Positions 42,068-54,236 of a DNA stretch of 64,000 bases are shown in pieces. Where the stretch lies: NCBI GenBank assembly GCA_963682175.1, contig OY821775.1, positions 9,086,501 through 9,150,500 on the forward strand, read 5' to 3'. The notes below the pieces were generated by a model. It searched no databases. It saw only the letters and a program-made list of their open reading frames with translations, and was not told the DNA's origin. Each line of letters opens with the position of its first letter. Position 1 is the first letter of the stretch. The translations under genes were made by a program, and so were the position numbers. This DNA comes from Triglochin maritima. Lineage: Eukaryota; Streptophyta; Magnoliopsida; Alismatales; Juncaginaceae.

Positions 42068-43195
42068 ATGTCCATGGAATCATCTCTCCAAAATCTTCCA
42101 CTACCAATTCCACCTCCAACCAAGGAGGAAGAACAGAAGGCAATCTATGATGCATGTAAGATGACCGCCTCCATTTCTCCTTACAAGGTGCGTGGATTTC
42201 CTCTCTACAAACACCCGAACCACCAGTGGCACAACGGCCTGGAAATGGTTGTTGGCACCATGGTGGCTGAGAAATACTTCGAGGCAAGACCGAGCGACGT
42301 TATAATAGCCACTTACCCCAAATCCGGGACCACTTGGACCAAGGCTCTCGTCGCGGCAATCGTAAATCGTCATACGATTGACCTGGCCACCACCAGAAAC
42401 TTTGCTCCTCATGACTTGGTTCCCACCATAGAATATGGCGTCTACACCAACAATATCATTCCGGATTTGAGTGGCATTCCTTCTCCGAGATTGTTCGCCA
42501 CACACATGACTTACCCGATGCTACCGAAGTCCGTTTCGGACTCTAAAAGTAAGGTTATTTATGTGTGGAGAGATCCCAAGGACGTCTTTGTTTCAGGTAG
42601 GGGTATTTTTGTATTAGGTTGGTGTGACTCATAATAACCTTAAAACATTTAATTATATAAAGAAACCACCATTTTTTATCCAAAAAAAGACGTCTTTGTT
42701 TCAGGTTATTATTTTCTGGAGAAGATTGTTGAAGCATATAAGAGTAGCGTTAATTTGACTGACCATTCATTGGACGAGGCATTCAACATGTTCTGTGGAG
42801 AGTCTGCCAGTTGCGGGTTGTGGTGGGATCACGTTCTTGGATACTGGGAGGCAAACAAAAGCAACAAAAACATGTTGTTGTTGAGGTATGAGGACCTCAA
42901 GATGGATCCCAACGTTTATGTGAAGAAGTTGGCGGAGTTCATAGGCAAGCCTTTCACGGAAGAAGAGGAGACAGTAGGCGTCGTAGACAACATAATCCGG
43001 TTCTGTAGCATCGATAGCTTGAGAAAAATGGAGCTTAACCAGACCGGTCATAAGTGTGGAGGACTCCCCAATGGTTCTTTCTATCGAAAAGGGATCGTCG
43101 GAGATTGGGCTAACCACTTTACACCTGAAATGAAAGAGACAATCGATCGAATTACGAGAGAAAAATTTGACGGATCAGGGATTCCGTTGAGTTAA
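42068..43195 (+). CDS. Cytosolic sulfotransferase (SOT)
   Basis: Transfers sulfate from PAPS to a small hydroxylated acceptor such as a flavonoid, hormone or desulfoglucosinolate; the acceptor cannot be told from sequence. Exons 42068-42596 and 42705-43195 join in frame to 339 aa, the normal length. PAPS-binding region I is YPKSGTTW (residues 83-90), the catalytic base is the His in RLFATHMTY (about 146), and region IV is RKGIVGDWANHF (about 304), where the usual Lys after DW is Ala. The 108-nt intron falls in DVFVSG|YYF. It is bounded by an exact 18-bp direct repeat and would stop the frame if retained. Most plant SOT genes lack introns, so this one looks recent. A copia LTR ends 88 bp before the ATG and may have displaced the promoter. 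Confidence 0.92.
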
Positions 43196-44443
43196 TTTGA
43201 TGGCCGGCCCAGGATTAGCTCATGAATAAGCTAGTAGCTAGCAATGTTCTTTTGTATTTCCCTCCTATATCATGTATTTGTATTGATATACATGTTGTTG
43301 ATTGTATATCATGTATTGATATACATGTTGTTGATTATCTTGAATTTGAATCGTCTTTGAGATTGCAATAATTTTCTCCATCATTTATGGCTTGTTAACT
43401 TGATTTTGATATTCGTAGTGTTGGTGCATGATACTGCTTAATTACATACACTGAAAACGTCTAGTGTTGTTTAGCAAATGTTAACGGGAATCTCATCTAA
43501 ATTCTATCATATCAAACCCCCAATAACCACCTAAATTATAAACAAAATTGAAAGATTTGTACTCGATATATAGTTAACTTGTTATGTCTCCTCTAATGTT
43601 TTCGAAAATCAGCCATTTAGAATTTGCATTCCAAGATTACATACTTGAAGGTATATACACTTTCACTTTATGTGTGATTTGTTTGTGGGAAAACTTAAGG
43701 AATTAGACTTATGAGGTAAGATTGGGTGGCTAATTTGCAATAAAATTTATAAATTCTGCAACTTAAATTCCAAAACTTCCAAAATTTGAGTTGCAAATGA
43801 TTGTTTTCATCTTCCATTCACGAACCAAAGGAAATTTAGTTCCCTATATATTTACTAAAATTAACTCTCTTTTAGTTGGTTATGTCAAGAAAATGAACAT
43901 TTTTCTATATTTTATTATAAAATAAATATTTGCACTAATCACGAGACAAAGGTTTTGAAACTTGAATTCTAGATCTTCTCTACTTATTTTGGATCGATCA
44001 CCCTTGTATAACTTCCAAATAAGTTGAAATTTCATCGAAGTAAAGGTTTAATTACGCAGGAGAGACTCAATTGACTCAAATTAATCCGACCTAATGCAAT
44101 TGACTTGTAGTACTTAACTAACCAGGCTGAAACCCCACCAACTTTTAATCCGTTTCAGGAAGCCCAACAGACTTGAAACGATCATAGATCATAGAGCCCT
44201 CAAGTCAAAACCCACAGTTGCAATCCAATTTTTTTGGGGAAAATGTTTTATGAACGCAGCGCGTCACGGACGCGTTCTACGTGGACATCCATGTCAGCCC
44301 TTACGTGGCCAAAACAGGATTTTTTTTGTTTTTTCTTCCTGATGTCCACTCAAATCACATTAAATGTGTTTCAACTCAGCACGTTCTCTCTCTTCACCCA
44401 AATACAAATATGATGACACTCTTTCTTTTTTCTTCATTCTTTC
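43196..44443. other. 3' flank of the sulfotransferase gene, no gene recognised
   Basis: It starts with a probable 3' UTR, including a tandemly repeated TATCATGTATTGATATACA phrase at about 43265-43330. The remainder is AT-rich without a recognisable gene or element ends. Confidence 0.4.
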
Positions 44444-44951
44444 TCTCCAGAATAAATCACCATTTCGAGCAAGATATTATGTCGAAGAAGCGTCTGATGC
44501 CGACTCCCAGGATTCTTCACAACGTAAGCAGCGTGAATGAGACGGTGTGAAGACTTCCCGATGTTCTTGTCAGCGTTAGTATCGTGAATGTGACGATCCG
44601 GTGGTGAAGACTTCGCACCACAACATCTTTGCTGCACTGTTGGAGTGCTCGTGACAGAAAAAGAATGAAGAAGAAAGAAAGAGTGTCCTCGACCGTCACA
44701 TTCACGCTGCTTACGTTGTGAAGAACCCTGGGAGTCGGCATCAGACGCTTCTTCGAAATAATATCTTGCTTGAAATGGTGATTTATTCCGGAGAGAGGTA
44801 CAACGCTCCGTGGTGAAGACTTACGTCTGTTCGGTTTATGTTGTACATCTCTCCGTAATAAATCATCATTTCGAGTAAGATATTACGTCGAAGAAGCGTC
44901 TGATGCCGACTCCCAAGGTTCTTCACAACGTAAGCAGCGTGAATGAGACAG
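44444..44951. repeat. Three copies of a repeat of about 100 bp in +/-/+ orientation
   Basis: Copies at 44444-44545 (+), 44693-44797 (-) and 44849-44951 (+) share the core CGAAGAAGCGTCTGATGCCG and CACAACGTAAGCAGCGTGAA with few differences. Adjacent copies can pair as hairpins with about 100-bp stems (loops of about 147 and 51 bp). No protein is encoded. Confidence 0.85.
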
Positions 44952-45183
44952 TCATGTTTAAGTCTTACATCTTCTTTCCGATTTACTAGGAAAATATATA
45001 TTATTTTTGTAATTTGTGTGTGTTTGTGTTTGATTTACTGGGAGAAGATATATTATTTTTGTAATTTTTGTGTGTTTGTGTTTGTGCTTGTATTGTTTGT
45101 TTGTCTTTGTGCTCTCATTGTATCTTATTGTGTAATAGTTACCATCAATAATATGTACCATCAATATCTCATTGTGCTCTCAT

Positions 45184-45505
45184 TGTATCTACATAAACAG
45201 GACAAACTTTCTACATAAACTGGACAAACATTCTACATAAACAGGACAAAACAGGACAAGCTTTCTACATAAACAGGACAAACTTTCTACATAAACAGGA
45301 CAAACTTTCTACATAAACATGACAAAACAGGACAAACTTTCTACATAAACAAGACAAACTTTCTACGTAAACAAGACAAACTTTCTACATAAACAGGACA
45401 AAACATGACAAACTTTTTACATAAACAGGACAAAACAGGACAAACTTTCTACATAAACATGACAAACTTTCTACATAAACATGACAAACTTTCTTCCTAA
45501 ACCGG
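45184..45505. repeat. Tandem repeat, unit of about 22 bp
   Basis: About a dozen imperfect copies of TTTCTACATAAACAGGACAA, with occasional partial units ACAAAACAGG. Confidence 0.9.
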
Positions 45506-46010
45506 ACATGAACTACACTTATTCCGGACAGCAAATACACTTATTCCGGACAAACTTTCTGTTCCGTTTCTGGACACACTTTCTTCTTATTCTGGACAAC
45601 TACACTTATTCTGGACTGCAAATACACTTATTCCGGACAGCAAATACACTTATTCCGATTCCGGACAACAAATACACTTATTCCGGACAGCAAATCCACT
45701 TATTCCGGACAGCAAATCCACTTATTCCGGACAAACTTTATGTTCCGTTTCTGGACACACTTTATTCTTAAACCGGACAACAAATACACTTATTCCGGAC
45801 AACAAATACACTTATTCCGGACTGCAAATACACTTATTCCAGACAACAAATACACTTATTCCGGACTGCAAATACACTTATTCCGAACTGCAAATACAAC
45901 AAATACACTTATTCCGGACAACAAGTACACTTATTCCGGACTGCAAATACACTTATTCCGTACAACAAAATACACTTATTCCGGACAGACACATAACGTA
46001 AACAGGACAA
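45506..46010. repeat. Tandem repeat, unit of about 20 bp
   Basis: About 20 imperfect copies of AATACACTTATTCCGGACAA, with longer variants about every 200 bp that contain GTTCCGTTTCTGGACACAC. The GGACAA motif is shared with the array on the left, so the two may have one origin. Open frames across it (NTYSGQQIHLFRT type) only reflect the repeat. Confidence 0.9.
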
Positions 46011-46097
46011 ACACATAATGTAAACTGCACACATACTTAAAGTAAGTTAGACAAATTAAGTTGATCCAACGTAAAACTTAAAAACAAATATTTTATT

Positions 46098-47876
46098 ATG
46101 ATAAGTGTGGGCTCTGCACGAATAATGAGCCTGCACGATGTCCTAGGGTCTGCACATTGTCTTATCTGTGTATTGGGAAATGAATCGTTCAATTTAAAGA
46201 ACCGACATTTTTTAAAAAGACCAAAACGCGCGAAAAGAAATTTCGCTGACTGGACGCTGACTCAAAGAAAATATCTGAGCTGTACAGATCCACGTAAGGC
46301 GCGTCCGTATATCACGGCCCTTTCGTTCACACGCGCGTCCGTCTACGATGACCCTTTCGTTCAACAGATCATAACCACCTCCACCACCACCCCATCCCTC
46401 CTCTCCCGCCTCCTCCTCTCCCTCTCCCTCTCCCTTTCCTTCCTCCCCCACGCCGCTGCTCTCTTCAAATCCATCCCCATGTACAACGCCATGATCCGGG
46501 CGCTCGCCGGTAATCCAACCCCTCTCGGACTCTACACCCGATTACTCTCCGCTGGGACCCGACCCGATTACCTCACCTTTCCTTTCGTTATCAAGCACTG
46601 CTCCACCCTCGCACGCTCGGAGCCCGGAGAGTCCGTCCACGCGCACGTGCCCAAGCTCGGTTTCGTCTCCGACGTGTTCGTTGAATCGTTGGGAACAATT
46701 TGATTGGGTTCTACGGGTCTCGCGGGTTGTCGGGTTGCGGGAGGAAGGTGTTCGAGGAAATGCCGGACCGGGATGTCCTCTCGTGGAACTCAGTTTTGGT
46801 TGGGTGTTTGAGGTGCGGGGAGTTGGAGGAGGGTCTGGGGTTGTTTAGGGAGATGAAGGTGAGGAGTGTGGTCAGTTGGAATTCGGTTATTACCGGATTG
46901 ACGAGGGGCGGGAGGGCGAAGGAGGCGTTGGGGCTTTTCGAGGAATGGTTGCGGTCAGGGTATGGGTCAGTTCAGCCTGATAAGATCACGATTGCGAGCG
47001 TTGTTTCGGCGTGCGCTTTGTTGGGCGCGTTGGATCAAGGTGAGGGGGTATTTGGTGCTGAGGGGTTTGGAGATTGATGTGGCGGTTGGGACCGCACTTG
47101 TTGATATGTACGGGAAGTGTGGGTGTGTTGAGAGAGCAGTGGAAGTGTTTGGTGGGATAGGTAGGAAGGATGTGTTGGCTTGGACTGCTATGATTTCGGC
47201 ATTAGCGGTTAATGGGCACGGCGAGCGGGCGCTCACACTTTTACCGGAGATGGATAGAGAGCAGGAGAGGTGTGGGTTGAGGCCGAATTATGTTACGTTC
47301 AGAGCACTGTTGAGTGCGTGTGTGCATTCTGGGTTGTTGAGTGAAGGGTGGGAGTGTTTTGATGTCATGAAGCTAGAGTATGGTATTGAACCGAATGCAC
47401 AACATTACGCTTGCATGGTTGATTTGCTAGGCCGGGCGGGGCTGTTTGAAGAAGCCATCGGACTTATTCAACGCATGCCTATGAGACCAGATGTTTACGT
47501 TTTGGGGGCATTACTCGGTGGATGCCGAATGCATGGAAATGAAGAATTGGGGATTGAATTGGCTGAACACTTGATGGAATTGGACCCTCAGAATCATGCT
47601 TTTTATGTTACTCTTTCGGATATTTATGCCAAGGCTGGTAGATTTAATGATGCAAAGAGGGTAAGGAAATTTATGGAGGAGCGTGGAATCAGGAAAACGT
47701 CTGCTGGATGTAGCATGATAGAGGTAAATGGGATTGTATACGAATTCTCAGTGCAGGGTGCAACAGGTGTTGCTCTAGAAGAAATAATGTCGACACTGGT
47801 TGAGATTACTGAGGAGCTGAAATTGGTTTGTTACCATTCGGAAATTGACAAGGATATGCTGAAGATGTGCAGTTGA
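46098..47876 (+). pseudogene. PPR protein gene (PLS class, E-type end), two frameshifts
   Basis: Pentatricopeptide proteins bind organellar RNA. Three overlapping frames make one protein: 46098-46703, then about 46690-47050, then about 47045-47876. PLS-type motifs are visible (MYNAMIRALA, VLSWNSVLVG, VVSWNSVITGL, VGTALVDMYGKCG, VLAWTAMISAL, YACMVDLLGRAG, YVLGALLGGCRMHGN), followed by an E/E+ type end (SAGCSMIEVNG) without a DYW domain. The frame changes near 46690 and changes back near 47045. About 115 codons between them are in the other frame and still read as good PPR, so both shifts look recent or are sequence errors. The N-terminus is unclear and the ATG at 46098 is only the first in frame. 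The gene has no intron. Confidence 0.75.
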
Positions 47877-49144
47877 AGTCGTATCTCGTTACATTATGCT
47901 TGTTAACAATTCAGGTCGTCTTTCATGACAGCTGACAATTTCCAGGTAGCAGCGATACGAGCAGTTGTTGAGCACGAAGTTGGTGACCAGAAAGGCATTG
48001 CCAGCAGTCCATGCCACTTCTGGATTTTCTCGTCACAATTCTACCAATGAGAACTTAAAAAGGAGCAACCAACAATTGCCGCGAAGTTTTGCTTTAGGTT
48101 CTTGAGTGAAAATTGACACCACTGTATATGCAACAGCTGTATTTTTTTGCTAGAGAGATGGTAGGAAAAGATGAGATTGGGAGCATTAGCCATGTAACCA
48201 TTATCTGTACCTCAAGGTTTGAAGCTTTAAACTGCAAGTTTTATTGAAGTAAAACGCTTAGTGTCAGCCGAGCTTCTTCACCCAGCTTGATGTGAAGGTG
48301 GACCGTTGGTGTCTCGGTTGAGTGCACAATGCAATTGGTGTCGGGTTAAGTTTCGGCTTCCATTGGCTTGGACTTCGGATTGTTTTCACACTCTCAATCT
48401 AATGTCTTGCCTAAATGGCATGGTCATTTATGAATTGTGACTTCTGACTTCATCCCCTCACGTTGGAACGTAATCTGCAGTGTAAATCTTTGTACATCAA
48501 CCTATGCTGCAAGTGAAAATGTCGCGCTAAAACGTTTTCCCCCGTTTCCGTCTTTCTCAGTCATGCACTCAAATTCGGACACCATTTTGGTTTATAGTAA
48601 CGGATTAAATTTTACAACTGTAGAACATTCTACTCACAAATCTAGATCAGTTCTCAGGCTTATGCTTCAATCATCTTGCTAGAGATACAAAACCTAATGG
48701 AAAGATCGCGCTTACTTCTACGGCTGCTACAAGTCTACAACACTTTCTCAGACCAAAGAACTTAATATCGTTGCCTTTTGATGTGTTGGAAGGCAGAAAA
48801 ACCCTACAGCTTAACATTTTTTTTCCGTTGGGAGACTTGGATAGTGGTGGGCTGGTGGCTGCCGAACCAACAAATATACATTTCTTGTGAAACTAAAAAT
48901 CATCCTTAGAGCATCTACACTCATAGATCCGGAAAAGCTGAATGCATGAATTCCCATGTCGCAATCACGGTAGGTTCGAATGACATCATGGAAATTGGAA
49001 ATGTGCGATCAAACGAAACAATCACAAAGTTTTACACTGAATAACAACCAACATGACACCCATGTTAATTTACCACTCTTTAACACACTCATCAAACTCG
49101 TCTATGCAACAACTTCCAAGCAGACTACAAAATCCGAAGGTAGA
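47877..49144. other. Intergenic region between the PPR and HIP genes
   Basis: It carries the 3' flank of both neighbours (convergent genes). Only short uninformative open frames are present, and no repeats with clear ends were recognised. Confidence 0.45.
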
Positions 49145-52102
49145 TTACTTAGGAGCTCCAAACTTGCCCATCATCTTTGCAATCACTGGTGCAACCTTGG
49201 GGTTGCTTTGGTACTTCGCAAAATTAGCAGGGTTCTTCATGACTGAAAAAAAACGATATATACATTAGCACCATGTGGCATACGACAGCTCTTTCTATGG
49301 CGTACGAAGAAACATCTGGTTTGAATTTGATGATAATGAAATCATAGATTGCACCTACCACTAGTTTTGGATTAAAAGAATAAAAGCCGCGTTTTGTTAT
49401 ATGAAATTATAGATTGTGTAATCAATTGGTAACACCTTTGTTTACCTCTCTTTGGAGCTTTTTATTATCGGTATCTTTAGAGGATAGTTATGATATCAAA
49501 AGGTAACAGTTTGCTAGTAATAAGTTTAGACTAGAAAAGAACCAAGTTGAATGATACCATCTTGAAGAGCACCCATGACCTCCGGATCTTGAAATGCTGC
49601 CATCAGTTCAGGATCCTAGTCCAAACAGAAAATGTCAAATAGTATTAGTCATTAGATATCCAATATAACTTGCCCTAATGTTAAAAAATTTGATCATGGA
49701 AGTTACATAACGCAAAGCAAACAGCACCACTTACATTAAGAATCTTGCTCATATCTGGCATTCCACCAGGCATACCACCTGCAGCTCCGCCTGGCATTCC
49801 TCCCGGCATGCCACCAGCAGCTCCGCCTGGCATTCCTCCCGGCATGCCACCAGGAAATCCCCCTGGCATACCACCTGGAAACCCTCCAGGCATTCCACCT
49901 GGAAACCCTCCAGGCATTCCACCCGGGAATCCACCAGGCATACCTCCTGGGAATCCACCAGGCATACAGCCAGATGGTCCACAGGAGGATGATTGTTCTT
50001 TCTTCTTGGCCTTCTCATATGCAGCCTGTCGAAGTATGCAGCAGCTAAGCAATTGTATAATGCAGAGATACTAGCAGTACCATGATATGGATTTACCAGG
50101 TAAATTCTACAATACAAATAGAAGCATTTAAATACCTGAGCCTCTGATTTGCGGCGCAGCCTCTCACGCTCTAACCTTTTCTCTTCTCTTTCCTTCCTTA
50201 AACGCTCATATTTACGATGATGTTCTTCAATCTTATGAGCATTTGGCTCAACCTGCAAGTAAATTGTAACAGGGGCCATTGGCATGAAGTAATAATTTAC
50301 ATGCCCAAAGAAGCGTTCAACCTAAATCTAACCTTTTTAAGAACTTCACTTATCTCCTCGTCAAAGTCCAGTTTAGAAGCAACATGCAGGTCCTTCGCAG
50401 CTTCTTCCCACTTACCGAGCATGGTAAAAGCCATTCCACGGGATTTATATCCTTTTGCAGAGTCGGGATTGATCTAGGTGAGAAAAGAAATAACAGAAAA
50501 CAATAAGCCTCATCATTATTACATGTGACTCTAAATGCAGTTATATTGTATATCAGGTTGTATAACAAAAGATTGGAAATTATTCAGAATATATTAAATT
50601 CCTATTGGGCTCTGCAGAAACTATAATCTAGAATCATTATAAATTAGAAATGCTTTGGAAATGACTTTCGAGAACACTGGATACTACAGGAATCAAAACA
50701 GACCTCTAGAGCAGCATTTGCATCTCGAATTGCAGCATTTGGTTTCTTCATCTTAATAAAAACAGAAGCTGCATGATACAAAAAAATTCAGAAGAAATAA
50801 ATAAGCAAATAAAGCTGCATAAGACTCGTCATGAAATTAAGAAAACAGGTATTGATGCCAATTGCCAACCTCTTGTAGCATACATAATTGCTGAAGTTGG
50901 GTTGAGAAGTATGGCCTCGGTCAGGTGCTCAATTGCTTCCTCAAACTTCCCTGAAGAAAGCACGTCATTTAGTAAATCAGAGAAGCCAAACTTATCATGC
51001 ACATTGCTATAGCTAATCTTGTTTGTTTATTTCAACTGAGAAAATGTGCACCTTCAGAAATGACCTCCATGGCCTGTCCCTTTGCAGCTTGAGCAGCATC
51101 ACGACTCTCCTCTGTTACCTCAACAGAAGGGTCTCCCATCTAAGAGAGAACAAAAATGCAACCCAGAAAGTCGATAAATTACGGAACTGGATACAATAAC
51201 GAGGAGCAATGTTCATAAAACTGAGATGTCATCACAGCCACCTTTTGTGGGGGATCATTGTCAGGCTCAACAGTTTCTCCTTCTAGCTCAACGTCGGATT
51301 CCACTAGCTCCTCTTCAGGCTCCTCGGGAACACTGACATGGACGCCTTCATCCTCCATATCATCATCACTCTCATCTACAACATGAGGCTTCTGCCGCAG
51401 GCAGAGTAAGTTTCATGTAAGCAGACTACATCCAACTAAATGCAGAAACAATAAAAAGCTATCCAATTACAGAAATTTACGCTTCAGAACCCAATGACGA
51501 TCAAGGACGATTTATATCAAGATCTAAACAACATGCCTCAAAAGCCATATAGTCAAAATCAGACTTTTACAAGTCAAGGCCAATTCTATTTCTGAAACTC
51601 CACCAAACAAATAAATTTTCAACCTTTTACTAACTATTGAAATGCTAATGAAAACGTGAAAACGTCACCTTCTCCAATCAAACGTCCGATAGACCAGAAA
51701 AGCATTACCAATCGATCAATAACCGATACTCAAAAGTATCGCAATCGGAAAGACAAAACTATCCAGCAAACTTCACAACAACAATCCGAAAACCAGCTAA
51801 AACCCCACTTCCCATAAAAAACTAGATCTTCACACGAAACACGAGATCAACGTACATGATCGCGAGCCTTAGCGGATTCCCCGGCGCCGTAAGCAGCATC
51901 AGGAAGCTTGCACCCCAAGCTGAAACCACACGGATCAGCCCAACTCCAACCGATCCAACACCAAAACGGACGCGAAGAAATCAGATTCTCACCTCTCGAG
52001 GTAGTCACGGAAGAAGGAGAGGGAGGGAGCGGCGAGGATGGAGGGGTCGGACTTGCACTGCTCGACGAACAGCTTGAGTTCCTTCAGCTTGGTGGCGTCC
52101 AT
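49145..52102 (-). CDS. HIP1: HSC70-interacting protein (HIP/FAM10), TPR co-chaperone
   Basis: A co-chaperone that binds the HSP70 ATPase domain through TPRs and stabilises its ADP state in the cytosol. Eleven exons in order: 52102-51993, 51919-51856, 51391-51242, 51139-51052, 50950-50870, 50768-50704, 50473-50333, 50252-50136, 50025-49735, 49615-49558 and 49242-49145. They give 1263 nt (420 aa), near the plant family length, all in phase. In order: an N-terminal HIP dimerisation helix region ([12 protein letters not shown]), an acidic stretch (about 60-105), three TPRs (about 115-225), a charged helix EERLRK...[11 protein letters not shown] (about 240-272), a GGMP/GGFP repeat block (about 287-365) and a C-terminal DP/STI1 motif (DPELMAAF...DPEV). 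A TATA box lies 70 bp upstream of the ATG. Confidence 0.92.
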
Positions 52103-52171
52103 TTGGATCGGAGGTGGATTTGGGGGTTTGGGGAAGAGGAGAGTAGGGTTGGGGAAGATGGCGTGGGTGGT

Positions 52172-52178
52172 TTTTATA
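52172..52178 (-). promoter_or_regulatory. TATA box of the HIP gene
   Basis: TATAAAA on the minus strand, 70 bp upstream of the HIP ATG at 52102. Confidence 0.5.
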
Positions 52179-54236
52179 GTGCGTGGGTTTGGAGTGGTGG
52201 GATCGGAAGGGTAATTTGGGGAAGTTCTAGTAGGTTCTGTGTGCTGATGTGGTGCGGAAGTCAGGTGGTTTTATCATCTTAATCCTTAAAAACATATTTA
52301 GATTTTTATTTATTTTTCGATGATCCGGATCCTCACTTTAAAGACGTGTGCTTAGTTCGGTGAAGCGATAGTCCAAGACAGTGGAGGCGATTTGTGGGCA
52401 ATGTGGGGTTCGAATCGGCACTATAAGAACCAGATTTGCTGAGGTAGAAAATACTAATCTTTTTTTCCTTCTAATAAGCAATAAAGTTTTACTTATAGTT
52501 ATAGTAGACTAATTAAGAGCATTATAGCAGCTCCAAGTAGCTCCCCTTAAATCTGGCGTCTAATCGGGTCATCGGACGCAAGCTGGTTATGTCATATGTG
52601 TGAAGGAGTACGAATCGAACGGTCCACAAGTGTTCGGTTAAATAGATCATCCTGTTGAAATTTGAAGAAGAGATGATGGCAGAAGCATCAAACAACCCAA
52701 ATTCAAAAGTCCAGTACGCACGACAAGGGATTTAAGTCGTCAAGGGCTAGGGTTTATCGTAACTGTTCTTCCCCAAATTCCTGTTACGATTTGAGCGATT
52801 CGTTAGAGTTAGTTAGAATTTGTAATTGTTTGTAGAGTAATGTTCATTAGATTGTAACTAACTCATATGTGTCCAATAGAGCAATATAAATAGTTCATCA
52901 ACGTCCAATAAGGGTTACTGATTATTTTGGGTCTCATGTCTCCTTTTGGTTGATTAGAGCTCACGAGTGAACTCGAAATTAGTTCGTTAGAACGCGTCGG
53001 AGGTGATCTCTGAGCGTTTCCCCCACCACCACGGTAGTGTATCACCGTCGACGGGTGCAAAGAACGATCGTTGTGCCGGCATAGATTCAGGTGCTAACAC
53101 TCTATATTTCAAATTCCCACTTGTGGTTTCCCGGAAAACTAGTTCATTTACCAAATAAATGGACCTGTGAAGTAAGTTTAGGTACTCGTATACATAAGTG
53201 TACATTTTAGAACTTTTTGACTAATTTTGGATCCAAAATTGACCCCCCAAAAAAACCAAGTCTAGAATTGTGCTGATTGATTATCTTTCTACTGCAGCTA
53301 GAATTGTTTAAAAATCACTTAATCAAGATAAAGTTCCGAATTATGTTGTCTGCTACTCTTTGTATTAAGTGACCATCTAAATCTACGTTGTTTCTAAACT
53401 TGACTCAACTATAGTGATCAGTTTGCAGGTAGCGTCCAAGTCAAAATGCTAGTTCAGTTGGTAAAATCTAGTTTCAATTGGTAACCGCATCTTGGTATTT
53501 GCTAAACCTCAACTTCGGCAATAGTTTGCAGTTGGCATCGACACCTTCGAAAGCAAGAACAATTTTCATCCAACCAAAATATGAAGACCTCCCCCTGTAC
53601 CCCTCCAAACCATAAAATGGCAAGTCGGTAAAAATGCACAAGTAAAATGCACAAAGTATGGTGGAACATGTGAAGTTAAACCTATTGGATTTTTTATTAA
53701 TACCTAGTGACATGTATACACGCATGAATTTTATTTACAACCTTAACTATTTACCCAACCACTGCTCCTGTCATATCGCCTGGCCACCTCGAGTTGCGAA
53801 AGGTAGGCAAACTGGCAAAGTGAAGCGACGGGGAGATGGGGGCAATCCAGCTCAAGAATTGAAGGGAGATGGAGAGAAAAAATTCTCTCTGGATGGAAGT
53901 CAAAATAAAATAAAAATAAAATAAAAGCACCCTAAAAAATGAACAAAGTTCAGCATTTTGAATGTTATCTACATCTTCTAGTTATTTACCATCCAAATTT
54001 TATATTGTCTTTCAACAAATAAAGCACATTAAAAGGAACGATAACAATAAATTTATTAGACCCGCTAAAGTAACAAATCGCCATACATAATTTATTATCA
54101 AGAAAAGAATTATGTTCCTGGTGAACAATGTCCAGCTACACTTACATGATAAATAGTTAAAACAAGGCCGACACGAAAACACAATAAGAACTCATAGAAA
54201 GAAAGAGGGAAAACATCAACCATCAACTCCGTTCTT
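52179..54236. other. Intergenic region, possible degraded LTR at about 52540-53096
   Basis: No gene is seen. A segment ending near 53096 in GCATAGATTCAGGTGCTAACA, with GTCGACGG-rich text before it and a TATAAATAG near 52885, resembles the 3' part of a plant LTR. I could not fix its start or a target duplication. Short frames at 53474-53725 and 53658-53924 match nothing I recognise. Confidence 0.35.

Noticed and set aside
45184..46010. CRISPR array
   Set aside because: Units are adjacent without unique spacers, no cas genes occur, and the DNA is plant nuclear.
45481..46018. Repeat-containing open frames (YTYSGQQIHLFRT type)
   Set aside because: They only read through a tandem DNA repeat; other frames and neighbouring units show no coding bias.
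49745..50074. Proline-rich PGIPPG frame on the plus strand
   Set aside because: It is the complementary reading of the GGMP repeats of the HIP gene, which has intact exons on the minus strand.
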